Positions 43,357 through 53,997 are shown, counted from the first letter of the stretch. The stretch: DNA of 64,000 nt from Pseudomonas bharatica CSV86 (GCF_000319305.2 NZ_AMWJ02000001.1:496001-560000), one strand, 5' to 3'. Notes: generated by a model from the sequence alone, not told the origin. Made by a program: numbers and translations.

Positions 43357-45540
43357 TTAATAGTCGACCTTGCCAGTATGACTATTGAGCGAAATGACCT
43401 TGGTCTTGCCAATCCGGTGGCGATAAATTTCGCGCAAGTATTTGATGGCCTTTTTCACGCACTCCCGCGACAAGCGAATATCGTTGATGGAAACGAACTT
43501 GTTCTTGTCGTTGATGAGTTCGCGGTACTTCTTCTCGTACATCGGTTTGATCGCGTACCAGTTGGTATCGAGGATCTTCGCCGGGTTCTCGAATTCGCTG
43601 AGCAATTCGTCGATGCGCTCTTCCTCGAATTCTTCCCGGGTGATGAATTCAAGAATCGCGTTGTCCAGGGTGTCGTCGAAGCGATAGGGCATCCTGGCGA
43701 AGCAGCGCTTGATGAAAGCCACGATCAAGGTCAGGAAGTCGTCCGACAGGCATGGGCTCTTGGCGATCAGGGTGGTCAGCGACAGGTTGGCCGAGGCGCC
43801 GATCACCAGCGCATAGCGTTTCAGCGTGGTGTTGGGGAACAGGCTGTTGAGGTGGGTCTTGAGCCGGTTCAGGTCCATGTAGGACAGCTTGTAGTCCTTG
43901 GGCAGCGAAACGATCGACACCACCGACGAGCAATTCTTGAAGAAATGCAGGTCGTGCAGTGCAGCGGCGTCGCAGCCGGACTTGCGGTACTGCTCAAGGG
44001 CCGCGCGGTAGCGCCTGGACTCGATCGGCAGCAGGCTGATGCCCTCGATCGCCTGGGTGTCCTTGTTGAAGTGCGGCAGGTCGATGGAGCGGAAGAACAG
44101 GTCGTCGATGTCCAGGCGCGGCGGTTCCTTCTCGAACACCTTGAAACCTTTCTCCGAACTGTTGCCCGGGGTTTCCGGGACTACCGACTCGGCGTAGGCG
44201 ATCGCCACCGGGCCGGCCAGGCTCATGAACAGGTCGTTGGCATCCAGGCGGATGGTTTCGCCTATATCGATGCCGGCGCGCCGGAAGTAGTTCTGGTCGT
44301 AGTCGGTGGTCACCGCCTGGGCCGTGAGGATGTTGAAGATCTGCTGGGAGATGTACTGGTTGGCGTGCTTCTCCATGGCGTTGACGTCGATGTTCTGGAT
44401 GTTGCCGTCATCGCTTTCTTCGGCGTAACGCATGATGTCGTTGGAAATCAGCATCATCGCGTTCCACGGGCGAATCCGCCCCATCACGCTGGCTTCGCTG
44501 CTGTCTTCATTGTCGAAGTTGTAGGAGAAGTCCCATTCCTCTGACAGGTATTTGCACAGAAGCCTGCCGGCATTGATGTGTAGCGCTTCGGACATTTCGC
44601 TGCGGTGGTCGGAAATGTTCGGCAGTACGCAGATGCCACTGGTGAAGATCGGTTCGAAGACGAACGAATGCCCGGCCTCGCCGTCCTGTTCGTCGGCCGG
44701 CTTGGTGTCGAAGGTCTTGTTCATGTACGAGAATTGCTGGGCCAGGCCGAATTCCGAGGCCATGCCCGAGCCGGTACCGCCGCCGGCGCTGAAGATATAG
44801 AAGTACAGCCGCGACTGGTTGGCCTTGATCCCGCAGGAATCGATCAGGTACGAGTGGATCAGTTTCCAGTCGGCGCTGGAGAACCGGTGGGTTTCCTTGT
44901 TGAGGATGATCTTCGCCAGGTACTGGCCGAGGATCGGTGCGTTACCGGCACCACCGGCGTGGACCTCGGACAGGTCCATGATCTTCATCTTGCTGTAGTC
45001 GCGCAGGAAGCCGCTTTTCTCGCCCTTGCGCGAGAAACGGATGCGTCCGGCGATGTCCTTGTCCAGGTCGCCGAGCATGACCAGCGGTTCCACCAGGAAT
45101 ACCGGCTTGGCGCTCTTGGCCTGGACCAGGCGCAGGTTGTTGCGGATCCAGCGCGCCGGGTTGTAGGACGGATCGTTGCCGACCCGGTCGTCGCTCTTGA
45201 ATTCGTTGAGGTAGAACGTCCGCGCGTTGTACACCAGCTCGGCGACGTCCAGGGCGATATTCGAACCACAGCGACCGAGGCCGATCAGGCATACCGAGGG
45301 GAACTGCTGGTCGAGGCGCAGTTGGGCGTCGTCCTCGACATGCAGGCTTGGCGGAAACACCAGGTCGCGCAGGCCGTCGAGGTTATCGAGGATGCGCTGG
45401 GTGTCGGGTTCGGTGAAATACAGGTATTGCTGCGGGCTCAGGGTTGGCTGGCTGTAGTAGCTGCGCGCGCCATTGGCGGAGGGCGCAGTGGCTGAAAGCA
45501 GCTCGGAAATCACGTTGGCAGGAGTATTCTTGGAGGTCAT
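43357..45540 (-). CDS. Tubulin/FtsZ-superfamily protein (Tubulin_2-like), function unknown
   Basis: Encodes 727 residues. The GTPase signature SAGGGTGSGMASE (GGGTGSG at residues 253-259) is the tubulin/FtsZ phosphate-binding loop, preceded by CLIGLGRCGSNIALDV (residues ~84-98), which matches the N-terminal nucleotide-binding strand. It is about twice the length of FtsZ: roughly residues 80-480 should be the GTPase core, and residues ~480-727 are a mixed, partly charged region with IVSLPKDYKLSYMDLN and a basic C-terminus. It is not the cell-division ftsZ, which lies in the dcw cluster. No partner genes are adjacent: it is a single-gene unit with a weak ribosome-binding site and a strong REP hairpin downstream. 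Likely an assembling GTPase of unknown role. Confidence 0.8.
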   Translation of the reverse strand: MTSKNTPANVISELLSATAPSANGARSYYSQPTLSPQQYLYFTEPDTQRILDNLDGLRDLVFPPSLHVEDDAQLRLDQQFPSVCLIGLGRCGSNIALDVAELVYNARTFYLNEFKSDDRVGNDPSYNPARWIRNNLRLVQAKSAKPVFLVEPLVMLGDLDKDIAGRIRFSRKGEKSGFLRDYSKMKIMDLSEVHAGGAGNAPILGQYLAKIILNKETHRFSSADWKLIHSYLIDSCGIKANQSRLYFYIFSAGGGTGSGMASEFGLAQQFSYMNKTFDTKPADEQDGEAGHSFVFEPIFTSGICVLPNISDHRSEMSEALHINAGRLLCKYLSEEWDFSYNFDNEDSSEASVMGRIRPWNAMMLISNDIMRYAEESDDGNIQNIDVNAMEKHANQYISQQIFNILTAQAVTTDYDQNYFRRAGIDIGETIRLDANDLFMSLAGPVAIAYAESVVPETPGNSSEKGFKVFEKEPPRLDIDDLFFRSIDLPHFNKDTQAIEGISLLPIESRRYRAALEQYRKSGCDAAALHDLHFFKNCSSVVSIVSLPKDYKLSYMDLNRLKTHLNSLFPNTTLKRYALVIGASANLSLTTLIAKSPCLSDDFLTLIVAFIKRCFARMPYRFDDTLDNAILEFITREEFEEERIDELLSEFENPAKILDTNWYAIKPMYEKKYRELINDKNKFVSINDIRLSRECVKKAIKYLREIYRHRIGKTKVISLNSHTGKVDY

Positions 45541-45736
45541 TTTGCGCCATGTGCCTGGGGGGAAGGCTTTTCAGCAGTCGATATCATTGAGCCATCCCTG
45601 GAAAGTTTCGCGACTGTATCAGTGCGTCTCCGGCGTAAGCGATCAGGTTTTACCCTATGAATGCTAGGGGTTTTCCTGTCGCGCCTTGTTCTGAATCGTC
45701 CGATCCGTCAACTTCTTTAACTGTCTGGAGCTGTAG

Positions 45737-46627
45737 ATGAGCAATTCATTGCCGTTGTCCCTGGGTTTTGCCGGTATCGGCCTGATGGGCCTGCCCATGT
45801 GTCGCCGCTTGCTGGCGGCGGGCCACGAGCTGACGGTGTGGAACCGTTCGCCGGACAAATGCGCGCCCCTGGTGTCTGCCGGCGCCCGTCAGGTGCAGGC
45901 ACCCGGCGAACTCTGCGAGGCTGCCGACGTGGTGATGCTGTGCCTGGCCGACACGGCGGTGGTGCGCGAGGTGGTGTTCGGCCCGGATGGCATTGCCGGC
46001 AAGGCCCGGCCCGGGCAATTGCTGGTGGACTTCTCCAGTCTGGAACCTTCCGCCACCCGGGAAATGGCCGCGCAACTCAAGGCGGCGACCGGCATGGGCT
46101 GGCTCGATACCCCGGTGTCCGGTGGTACGCCTGGCGCGCAAGCCGGGACCCTGGCAATCATGGTGGGAGGCGACGCGAGCGATCTTGAGCGGGTACGCCC
46201 GGCGCTCCTGTCACTGGGCCAGCGCGTTACCCATATGGGCGGCGTGGGCGCGGGTCAGGTGACCAAGGCCTGCAACCAGATGATCGTCGCCTGCAATGCA
46301 TTGGTGATCGCCGAAGTGGTGGCCCTGGCGGAAAAGTCTGGGGTGGACGCTGGCCTGATCGCCGACGCCTTGGCCGGCGGTTTCGCTGATTCCAAACCTT
46401 TGCAGATCCTCGCCCCGCAAATGGCCGAAAGCCGCTTCGAACCGGTGAAATGGCATGTGCGGACGCTGCTCAAGGATCTCGATAGCGCCGTAAAGTTTTC
46501 CCGCGAACAGGGTGTGGCGACGCCGGTCAGCGGCCTGGCTGCGCAGTTGATGCGCTTGCATGGCAGTCAGGGCTATCTGGAAAAAGATCCGGCGACGCTG
46601 ATCGATCTGTATCGCAGCACGCCGTAA
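45737..46627 (+). CDS. NAD(P)-dependent beta-hydroxyacid dehydrogenase family
   Basis: Encodes 296 residues. N-terminal LGFAGIGLMGLPMCRRLLAAGH is the NAD(P)-binding signature of 3-hydroxyisobutyrate/tartronate-semialdehyde reductases. Further motifs are DTPVSGGTPGAQAGTLAIMVGG (substrate loop), VTKACNQMIVACNALVIAE with the catalytic Lys, and KDLDSAVKFSREQGVATPV. The substrate may be a small 3-hydroxyacid. Its last 101 bases overlap the 3' end of the convergent GGDEF-EAL gene. Confidence 0.9.
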   Translation: MSNSLPLSLGFAGIGLMGLPMCRRLLAAGHELTVWNRSPDKCAPLVSAGARQVQAPGELCEAADVVMLCLADTAVVREVVFGPDGIAGKARPGQLLVDFSSLEPSATREMAAQLKAATGMGWLDTPVSGGTPGAQAGTLAIMVGGDASDLERVRPALLSLGQRVTHMGGVGAGQVTKACNQMIVACNALVIAEVVALAEKSGVDAGLIADALAGGFADSKPLQILAPQMAESRFEPVKWHVRTLLKDLDSAVKFSREQGVATPVSGLAAQLMRLHGSQGYLEKDPATLIDLYRSTP

Positions 46628-48785
46628 GGCGCTCTTCGCGATGGTTGAGGCTGGCGAGTACCGCGTGCAGGTTCTCCAGCGGTACCGGCCGGCTCAACAG
46701 GTAACCCTGGATGGCGTCGCAGCCCAGGCGCCGCAGGAAGCTGTATTGCTCCTCGGTTTCCACGCCCTCGGTGATTACCTTCAGGTGCAGGGTGTGGGCC
46801 ATCACCATGATCGCCTGGACGATATTGTTGTCTGCCCGGGAATGCGGCACGTCCTGGATGAACGAGCGGTCGATCTTCAGGGTATCCAGGGGCAGGCGCT
46901 TGAGATAGGCCAGGGACGAATAGCCGGTGCCGAAGTCATCGATCGACAGTGATACGCCCTGGTGGCGGATACGCCGCAGCAACTCGATGGTGCTGTGGAT
47001 ATTGGCCATCAGGGCGTTTTCCGTGACTTCCAGCTCAAGGCGCCAGGCCGGCAGGCCGGCGTTGTGCAGTGCGTCTTCGACTTCCCTGGCCAGCTCGTCA
47101 CGGCCCAGGGTCAGGGCCGAGCAGTTTACTGTCACCTTCAGTTCGTCGAAGCCGTGCTGGCTTAGTTGGGCCAGGTCCTGGCAGGCGCGACGCAGCACCC
47201 ATAGGTCGAGGTCGGCGATCAGCCCGTTGGTTTCGGCGATGCCGATAAAGCGGTCGGGGCTGAGCAGGCCGTGTTGCGGGTGCTGCCAGCGGATCAGCGC
47301 CTCGAGCTTGCTGACCTTGCCGCTGGCCAGCTCGTAGATCGGCTGGTAATGCAAGCGCAGGCCGTGGTCTTCCTGCAAGGCGATGCGCAATTCTTCTTCC
47401 AGTTGCAGTTCCAGGGTGGCGCGGGTCTTGAGGTTGTCGCTGAAGAAATTCGCCTTGTTACGCCCGCCGCCCTTGGATTGGTAAAGCGCCAGGTCGGCGT
47501 GCTTGAGCAGTTCATCGCAGGTGTTGCCATCGGTGGGGTAGAGGCTGATGCCGATACTGGTGGTCATGACCATGCGTCGCCCCGCCAGGTCGATGGGCTC
47601 GCGGACCTTGTTCAGGATGCGCTGGGCCAGGCCGCGCGCTTCTTCGGCGCTGTTCAGGTTGAAAAGAATGCAGAACTCGTCGCCGCCAAGGCGGGCCACC
47701 ACGTCCTGGGTCCGGGTGGCGGCGCTGATCAAATGGGCGATGGCCTTGAGCAACTGATCGCCGGCGTCATGTCCGAGGCTGTCGTTGATGCGCTTGAAGT
47801 GATCGATATCGAGGAACATCACCCCGAGCATGCCGCCCTGCTGGGTGCGCTCGGCCAGGCGCTCGGCGAAGATCTGGTTGAAGCCGCGGCGGTTGACCAG
47901 GTTGGTCAGGGCATCGTAGTGCGCGGCCTGTTGCAGCGACACCCGGGCCTGGTCGAGTTGGCTGAGCAGGGTGTTGACCCGGCGCAGGTCCTGTTCCTTG
48001 CTTTGCAGCTTCTTGTCCGAGAGCGCGGCGCTGATGCAACTGCCGCTGATCAGCAGGGTGATCACGGCGATGGTCAGGCTCAGTTGCAAGCTGTTGTCGG
48101 TGACCACGATCTGCGGCGCGGCGCCGTCGGGGAGTACCAGGGTCAATGCGTGCATGCCGGCGTAGTGGGTGGCGATGATGCCGGCCGCCATGATCAGTGC
48201 GGCGCTGTACTTGAACAGTTGCGGGCGCGCTACGTTTCCCTGGCGCAGGTGACGGGCCATCATCATCGACAACAGCGCGGCGAGCAGCCCCACTACCACC
48301 GAGCCCAGCACCAGGGTCGGATCGTAGAGTTGCACGGCCCGGGAACGCATGGCCGCCATGCCGGTGTAATGCATGATCGCCACCCCCGAGGCGATGCACA
48401 GCGCGGCCAGGGTGTAATGGCGATTGCTCGGTTGGCCCTGGCCGAGGAAGCTCATGGCGCCGAGGGCAGCGAACAGCATGATCAGCAGCGACACGCTGGT
48501 GAGGAACATGTCGTAATGCACTTCCAGCGAAGTCTCGAAGGCCAGCATGCCGATGTAGTGCATGGCCCACACACTGCAGGCCAGGCAGCAGGCGCCCAAC
48601 AATTTCCAGCGTCGTCGGGCGCTGGCCTGTTCGGCGTCGCCGATGCGTTCGATGATGTCGAGGGTGGCGAAGCTGCCAGCGCACATCACCAGGTAGGCGA
48701 GGAGGATCAGCCAGGGATCGTGTCGCGCCGCCAGAGCAAAATGCCCCGCCGGGTGCTCGGCGAGCATGATATGCAGCCATTCCAT
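46527..48785 (-). CDS. MHYT-GGDEF-EAL c-di-GMP protein
   Basis: Encodes 752 residues from the ATG at 48785. Residues about 1-240 form seven membrane segments with MHYT motifs (MHYIGM, MHYTGM, THYAGM) proposed to bind copper and sense O2, CO or NO. The GGDEF domain has ARLGGDEFCILF and the EAL domain has SKLEALIRWQ with DDFGTGYSSLAYL and KIDRSFIQ. With an intact GGDEF active site and the conserved EAL metal and Glu residues, both cyclase and phosphodiesterase activity are possible. Its C-terminal ~33 residues extend beyond EAL and overlap the convergent dehydrogenase gene. Confidence 0.92.
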   Translation of the reverse strand: MEWLHIMLAEHPAGHFALAARHDPWLILLAYLVMCAGSFATLDIIERIGDAEQASARRRWKLLGACCLACSVWAMHYIGMLAFETSLEVHYDMFLTSVSLLIMLFAALGAMSFLGQGQPSNRHYTLAALCIASGVAIMHYTGMAAMRSRAVQLYDPTLVLGSVVVGLLAALLSMMMARHLRQGNVARPQLFKYSAALIMAAGIIATHYAGMHALTLVLPDGAAPQIVVTDNSLQLSLTIAVITLLISGSCISAALSDKKLQSKEQDLRRVNTLLSQLDQARVSLQQAAHYDALTNLVNRRGFNQIFAERLAERTQQGGMLGVMFLDIDHFKRINDSLGHDAGDQLLKAIAHLISAATRTQDVVARLGGDEFCILFNLNSAEEARGLAQRILNKVREPIDLAGRRMVMTTSIGISLYPTDGNTCDELLKHADLALYQSKGGGRNKANFFSDNLKTRATLELQLEEELRIALQEDHGLRLHYQPIYELASGKVSKLEALIRWQHPQHGLLSPDRFIGIAETNGLIADLDLWVLRRACQDLAQLSQHGFDELKVTVNCSALTLGRDELAREVEDALHNAGLPAWRLELEVTENALMANIHSTIELLRRIRHQGVSLSIDDFGTGYSSLAYLKRLPLDTLKIDRSFIQDVPHSRADNNIVQAIMVMAHTLHLKVITEGVETEEQYSFLRRLGCDAIQGYLLSRPVPLENLHAVLASLNHREERLTACCDTDRSASPDLFPDSPDCHASASTAQPGR

Positions 48786-49054
48786 TAGCGCGCCTCTCAG
48801 TTCAGCCGAGTTTGCACTCGTCCCCAAACCGCCTGGAGACTCTTTTGGTTTTGAGTATGGTGCGCTATCCGCTTGGATGGCAGATTGATTTCACTGAAGC
48901 GAAGGGTGTTTTTATCGCGACGGGTTATAACGGTGCAAATGGTTACAATTACCTGCCATCAATCTCGTGGATGATCGCAGACAGACCGGGAATGGCCCTC
49001 TAGATTTTGTCCGGCGTGCGGTACGCGCCGACAACAATAAAGAGGGATCGACCG

Positions 49055-50410
49055 ATGCACAGCCCCACTCAAGCGGCGAATGCCTGGCGCATTCTGTTCC
49101 TGCTGTTCCTGGCCAACCTGTTCAATTTCTTCGACCGCACCATTCCCGCCATCGTGATCGAGCCGATCCGCCTGGAGTGGCATCTCAGCGACATGCAGAT
49201 CGGTCTGATCGGCACGGCCTTCACCCTGGTCTATGCGATTGCCGGCCTGCCCCTGGGACGCCTGGCCGACACCGGTTCACGCAGCAAGGTGATGGGCTGG
49301 GGCCTGACCGTATGGAGCGGGCTGACGGCAGTCAACGGCATGGTCGGCAGCTTCTGGAGCTTCCTTTTGGTGCGCATGGGCGTCGGGATCGGCGAGGCCA
49401 GCTATGCGCCGGCGGCCAATTCGCTGATCGGTGACCTGTTCCCGGCCGAACGACGAGCCCGGGCCATGGGCATCTTCATGCTCGGCCTGCCGCTGGGGCT
49501 GTTGCTGGCGTTCTTCACCATCGGCGCGATGGTCCAGTATTTCGGCAGCTGGCGTGCGCCATTCTTCATCGCGGCGGTGCCAGGGCTGCTGCTGGCGGTG
49601 TTCATGTTCATGATCCGCGAGCCGGCGCGGGGCGCGGCGGAAGCGGTGGCATCCTCCCAGGCTCCGCTGGACCGGCCGTTGCGCCGGGTGCTGAGCATCC
49701 CGACCTTCGGCTGGCTGGTCCTGGCCGGGCTGGCGTACAACTTCGCCACCTACGCCTGCAACTCGTTCATGGTGCCGATGCTGCAACGTTACTTTTCCCT
49801 GTCATTGCAGAACGCGGCGGTGGCTACCGGGGTGATCGTCGGCGTGACCGGCCTCGTCGGACTGACCCTGGGCGGGTGGGTCGCGGACAAGATCCATCAG
49901 CGCCTGCCGGGCGGGCGCCTGCTGTTCGGGGCCTTCAGCATGCTGGTGGCGACCGTCGGGACCGGAACCGCGCTGTATCTGGGACGGGTGGAGATCGGCG
50001 TGTTCATCGCCCTGTTCGGGATCGGCTGGCTGTTTGCCTATAACTTCTACACCTGCGTCTACACCGCGATCCAGGATGTGGTGCAGCCGCGCCTGCGAGC
50101 CACGGCGATGGCGTTGTTCTTTGCCGGCTTGTACCTGTTGGGTGGGGGGCTTGGGCCACTGGTGGTCGGGACCCTGTCGGATCATTACGCCCAGGTGGCG
50201 ATGCTGGAGGCGGGTGCGGTCGACATGACCGAGGCATTCAAGGCGGTGGGCCTGCATAACGCCATGGGGCTGATTCCGGTTGCCCTGGCGGCGACCCTGG
50301 TATTCCTGCTGTTCGCGACGCGCACCTTTGCCCGGGATGCGCAGAAGATGAAGGACGGGATGGTGGAGGAGGGGGCGGCTCAGGTCGGCAAGACAGCCGA
50401 AGCATCCTAG
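49055..50410 (+). CDS. MFS transporter, Spinster-like
   Basis: Encodes 451 residues from the ATG at 49055 (AGAGGGA upstream) with twelve membrane segments. The first helix LFLANLFNFFDRTIPAIVIE, the loop GRLADTGSRSKVMGWG and VRMGVGIGEASYAPAANSLI fit the Spinster-homologue group of MFS carriers. The substrate is unknown, possibly an organic acid. A REP doublet follows. Confidence 0.87.
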   Translation: MHSPTQAANAWRILFLLFLANLFNFFDRTIPAIVIEPIRLEWHLSDMQIGLIGTAFTLVYAIAGLPLGRLADTGSRSKVMGWGLTVWSGLTAVNGMVGSFWSFLLVRMGVGIGEASYAPAANSLIGDLFPAERRARAMGIFMLGLPLGLLLAFFTIGAMVQYFGSWRAPFFIAAVPGLLLAVFMFMIREPARGAAEAVASSQAPLDRPLRRVLSIPTFGWLVLAGLAYNFATYACNSFMVPMLQRYFSLSLQNAAVATGVIVGVTGLVGLTLGGWVADKIHQRLPGGRLLFGAFSMLVATVGTGTALYLGRVEIGVFIALFGIGWLFAYNFYTCVYTAIQDVVQPRLRATAMALFFAGLYLLGGGLGPLVVGTLSDHYAQVAMLEAGAVDMTEAFKAVGLHNAMGLIPVALAATLVFLLFATRTFARDAQKMKDGMVEEGAAQVGKTAEAS

Positions 50411-50422
50411 AGCGAACGTGGA

Positions 50423-50500
50423 CCCTGTGGGAGCTGGCTTGCCAGCGATAGCAATGGTGAATTCACTATTGCAATCGCTGGCAAGCCAGCTCCCACAGGG
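50423..50500. repeat. REP doublet with palindromic spacer
   Basis: Arms 50423-50449 and 50474-50500 are exact complements. The spacer GCAATGGTGAATTCACTATTGC is itself nearly palindromic, the same spacer type as at 43246-43351 and 54518-54599. Confidence 0.9.
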
Positions 50501-50521
50501 TTTTGTGTTGGCTGTTGGGGA

Positions 50522-53371
50522 TCAGCCGGCTACCAGCACCCGGATCGCCTCAAGCCGCAGCGCTGCCTTTTCAAGCATCGCCAAGCCATCCTCGCGCAGC
50601 TTGCGCAGCGCTACGATCTCGCTGTCTCGCACCGTCGGGTTCACCGCTTGCAGAGCGGTCAGGCGTGCCAGCTCCTCATCGGTTTCCGCCGCCAGGCGGC
50701 GTTGCGCCTCGGCCACGCGTTCGTTGTGACGCGGCAGGACCTTGGCTTCGCCGGCATTGATCCTTGGCGCCAGCACGTCACGCTGGGCCTGGATGAACTT
50801 GTTGGCGCTGGCCTTGGGCACGCTTTCCAACTGGTCGGTGATGGTCTCGAAGGACACCCGTGGCGCCAGGTCGTTGCCATTGGCGTCCAGCAGGCAGCGC
50901 AGCGCCGCTGGTGGCAGGTAGCGGCCCAGTTGCAACGAGCGCGGCGCGACCACTTCGCTGACGTAGAGCAGTTCCAGCAGTACGGTGCCCGGCTTGAGCG
51001 CCTTGTTCTTGATCAGCGCGACGGCCGTGTTGCCCATCGAGCCGCTCAGCACCAGGTCCATGCCGCCTTGCACCATTGGATGCTCCCAGGTCAGGAACTG
51101 CATGTCCTCGCGGGACAGGGCCTGGTCGCGGTCATAGGTGATGGTCACGCCTTCGTCGTCGCCCAGCGGGAAGCTGGCATCGAGCATCTTCTCGCTCGGC
51201 TTGAGGATCAGGGCGTTGTCCGAGTGGTCCTCGCTGTCGATGCCGAAGGCGTCGAACAGGGTTTCCATATAGATCGGCAGGGCAAACTGATCGTCCTGTT
51301 CGAGGATTGCCTCCACCAGCGCCTGGCCTTCGCCGGCACCGCCGGAATTGAGTTCCAGCAGACGGTCGCGACCGCTGTGCAGCTCGGCTTCGAGACGCTC
51401 GCGCTCGCCACGTGCCTCGGCGATCAGCGCTTCCCATTGGCTTTCATCGGTGTCTTCCAGCAGTGGCAGCAGGCGCGGGCCGAACTGGTGCTGCAGGGCG
51501 TTGCCGGTCGGACAGGTGGCGAGGAAGGCGTTGAGGGCCTGGTGGTACCACTGGAACAGGCGCTCCTGCGGACTGTTCTGCAGGTGCGGTACGTGCAGCT
51601 CGATGGTGTGCTTCTGGCCGATCCGGTCGAGACGACCGATGCGCTGTTCCAGCAGGTCCGGATGGGCCGGCAGGTCGAACAGCACCAGATGATGGGCGAA
51701 CTGGAAGTTGCGGCCTTCACTGCCGATTTCCGAGCAGATCAGCACCTGGGCGCCGAATTCCTCGTCGGCGAAGTAGGCGGCGGCGCGGTCGCGTTCGAGG
51801 ATGCTCATGCCTTCGTGGAACACCGTGGCCGGGATGCCGGAGCGCACGCGCAGGGCGTCTTCGAGGTCCATGGCGGTTTCGGCGTGGGCACAGATCACCA
51901 GGACCTTGACCCGCTTGAGCATCTTCAGGGTATCGATCAGCCAGTCGACCCGCGGGTCGAAGCGCCACCAGCGGTTTTCTTCGTCGCCATCGCCCTGGGC
52001 CTGGAAGCTGACTTCCGGGTACAGGTCGGCGTGCTCGCCCACCGGCAGTTCCATGTACTGGTCCGGGCAGGGCAGGGGATAGGCGTGCAACTGGCGCTGC
52101 GGGAAGCCCTGGACGGCAGCACGGGTGTTGCGGAACAGCACGCGGCCGGTGCCGTGGCGGTCCAGCAGTTCGCGGATCAGGCGCGCGCTGGCCTGGCTGT
52201 CGCCGTCGTTGACGGCAACCAGCAAGGCTTCGCCTTCGGCACCCAGGAAGCCCTGGATGGTGGCATGGGCCTTCGGCGACAGCCGGCCGTTGTCGAGCAG
52301 TTCCTGGACGGCTTCGGCCACCGGGCGATAGTGCTCGCTCTCGGCACGGAAGGCGGCCAGGTCGTGGAAGCGGTTCGGATCGAGCAGGCGCAGACGGGCG
52401 AAATGGCTGTCCTGGCCGAGCTGTTCCGGGGTGGCGGTGAGCAGCAGGACGCCGGGGATGACTTCGGCGAGCTGCTCGACCAGTGCGTATTCAGGGCTGA
52501 CCTGGTCCTCGTGCCAGACCAGGTGGTGCGCTTCGTCGACCACCAGCAGATCCCAGCCGGCGGCGAACAGGGCGTCCTGGGCCTTTTCGTCCTCGGTCAG
52601 CCACTCCAGGGCGACCAGCGCCAACTGGGCGTCTTCGAACGGGTTGCTGGCATCGCTTTCGATGAAGCGCTCGGCATCGAACAGGGCGACCTGCAGGTTG
52701 AAGCGCCGGCGCATTTCCACCAGCCATTGGTGCTGGAGGTTTTCCGGAACCAGGATGAGCACGCGGCTGGCGCGACCGGAAAGCAGCTGGCGATGGATCA
52801 CCAGGCCGGCTTCGATGGTCTTGCCCAGGCCTACTTCGTCGGCCAGCAGAACCCGTGGGGCGATGCGGTCGGCCACTTCACGGGCGATATGCAATTGGTG
52901 CGCGATCGGCTGGGCGCGCACGCCGCCGAGGCCCCACAGCGACGACTGCAACTGGCGGCTGGTGTGCTCCAGGGTGTTGTAGCGCAGCGAGAACCATGGC
53001 AGCGGGTCGATCTGCCCGGCGAACAGACGGTCGCTGGCCAGGCGGAACTGGATGAAGTTGGAGAGCTGGGTTTCCGGCAGGGTACGCGCCTGGTTTTGCG
53101 CGTCGAGGCCGTGATAGACCAGCAGGCCGCCGTCGACCGTCTCGACTTCGCGTACGGTCAGTTTCCAGCCTTCGAAATGGGTGATCTGGTCACCGGGAGA
53201 AAAGCGCACCCGGGTCAGCGGGGCATTGCGCAAGGAGTACTGGCGGGTATCGCCAGTGGCCGGGTAGAGCACGGTCAACAAGCGGCCATCCTGTGCCAGA
53301 ACGGTACCCAGACCCAGCTCGGCTTCGCTGTCGCTGATCCAGCGTTGTCCCGGTTGATACTGCTGCGCCAT
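50522..53371 (-). CDS. rapA: RNA polymerase-associated ATPase RapA (HepA)
   Basis: Encodes 949 residues, the usual RapA length. The N-terminal Tudor-like domains ([21 protein letters not shown]) precede the Swi2/Snf2 ATPase core: Walker [20 protein letters not shown] box VVDEAHHL, and the helicase C part with [14 protein letters not shown]. RapA recycles stalled RNA polymerase by translocating on nucleic acid. GGGAG lies before the ATG. It diverges from the small hypothetical gene at 53583. Confidence 0.97.
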   Translation of the reverse strand: MAQQYQPGQRWISDSEAELGLGTVLAQDGRLLTVLYPATGDTRQYSLRNAPLTRVRFSPGDQITHFEGWKLTVREVETVDGGLLVYHGLDAQNQARTLPETQLSNFIQFRLASDRLFAGQIDPLPWFSLRYNTLEHTSRQLQSSLWGLGGVRAQPIAHQLHIAREVADRIAPRVLLADEVGLGKTIEAGLVIHRQLLSGRASRVLILVPENLQHQWLVEMRRRFNLQVALFDAERFIESDASNPFEDAQLALVALEWLTEDEKAQDALFAAGWDLLVVDEAHHLVWHEDQVSPEYALVEQLAEVIPGVLLLTATPEQLGQDSHFARLRLLDPNRFHDLAAFRAESEHYRPVAEAVQELLDNGRLSPKAHATIQGFLGAEGEALLVAVNDGDSQASARLIRELLDRHGTGRVLFRNTRAAVQGFPQRQLHAYPLPCPDQYMELPVGEHADLYPEVSFQAQGDGDEENRWWRFDPRVDWLIDTLKMLKRVKVLVICAHAETAMDLEDALRVRSGIPATVFHEGMSILERDRAAAYFADEEFGAQVLICSEIGSEGRNFQFAHHLVLFDLPAHPDLLEQRIGRLDRIGQKHTIELHVPHLQNSPQERLFQWYHQALNAFLATCPTGNALQHQFGPRLLPLLEDTDESQWEALIAEARGERERLEAELHSGRDRLLELNSGGAGEGQALVEAILEQDDQFALPIYMETLFDAFGIDSEDHSDNALILKPSEKMLDASFPLGDDEGVTITYDRDQALSREDMQFLTWEHPMVQGGMDLVLSGSMGNTAVALIKNKALKPGTVLLELLYVSEVVAPRSLQLGRYLPPAALRCLLDANGNDLAPRVSFETITDQLESVPKASANKFIQAQRDVLAPRINAGEAKVLPRHNERVAEAQRRLAAETDEELARLTALQAVNPTVRDSEIVALRKLREDGLAMLEKAALRLEAIRVLVAG

Positions 53372-53582
53372 ACTGCCTGACTCCCGCCATGAAAAAGCTG
53401 GCTATCTTAACGGATAGCGGCCTTTCAAACCAAAGATTCCGGCCATTTGGTGGCTGAATGGACATGTCTGCCCCGTCCGTCGATTGCCACGGCTGCCTTG
53501 CAACATGGCCCGGAGAAGCCGGTCCAAGCCTCAAGCATAGAGATATCGAGCCGATAGAACGGGTGACAGGAGACCGAATCCC

Positions 53583-53927
53583 ATGCTGCCACCACTGATC
53601 CCGCTGAGCGCTGCTCCCATTACGCAGCAGATGGACCCGGTCAAGCCGACCCCGGACATCAAGCCCGTGGTGCCGACCCAGCCGGCTTCCAGCGAGGGCG
53701 CGATCGACCTCAAGCACCGCGACCCGGAGCAGGCTGCGCTCCTGCTGCGCGAAGAGCAGCGCCGTCGCCAGGGCCAGCACGGCGGGCAACATCCTGGTGA
53801 AGAGCAGGCCGATGATCCCTACCTGCCGACGCCCGGCGATGACCTCAACGCCGACAATACCGTGCCGGTCGCTCCCTTGATGGGCGGCGAGAACCGCCAG
53901 GGGCTGCTGGTGGACATCGAAGTCTGA
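53583..53927 (+). CDS. Proline-rich hypothetical protein
   Basis: Encodes 114 residues, with AGGAGA upstream of the ATG. It is Pro/Gln/Asp rich with no membrane segment or known motif (PVKPTPDIKPVVPTQP, EEQRRRQGQHGGQ). Probably an intrinsically disordered protein conserved in Pseudomonas. Function unknown. Confidence 0.65.
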   Translation: MLPPLIPLSAAPITQQMDPVKPTPDIKPVVPTQPASSEGAIDLKHRDPEQAALLLREEQRRRQGQHGGQHPGEEQADDPYLPTPGDDLNADNTVPVAPLMGGENRQGLLVDIEV

Positions 53928-53997
53928 GTCGGGTCTTTGCAGTATCGGCGCGAGCCTTCATGATGAGCGCTCCGCTGTCCGCCTTCCGAGCCCGACC

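Noticed and set aside
43357..45540. Tubulin-like gene as phage or plasmid TubZ/PhuZ
   Set aside because: No phage, partition or plasmid genes nearby, and the protein is far longer than those families; flanks are core chromosomal genes.
47271..48788. 505-codon + strand frame opposite the MHYT-GGDEF-EAL gene
   Set aside because: Antisense shadow with His/Gln/Asp-rich nonsense composition.
50648..53380. 910-codon + strand frame opposite rapA
   Set aside because: Antisense shadow; rapA has all helicase motifs at the expected length.
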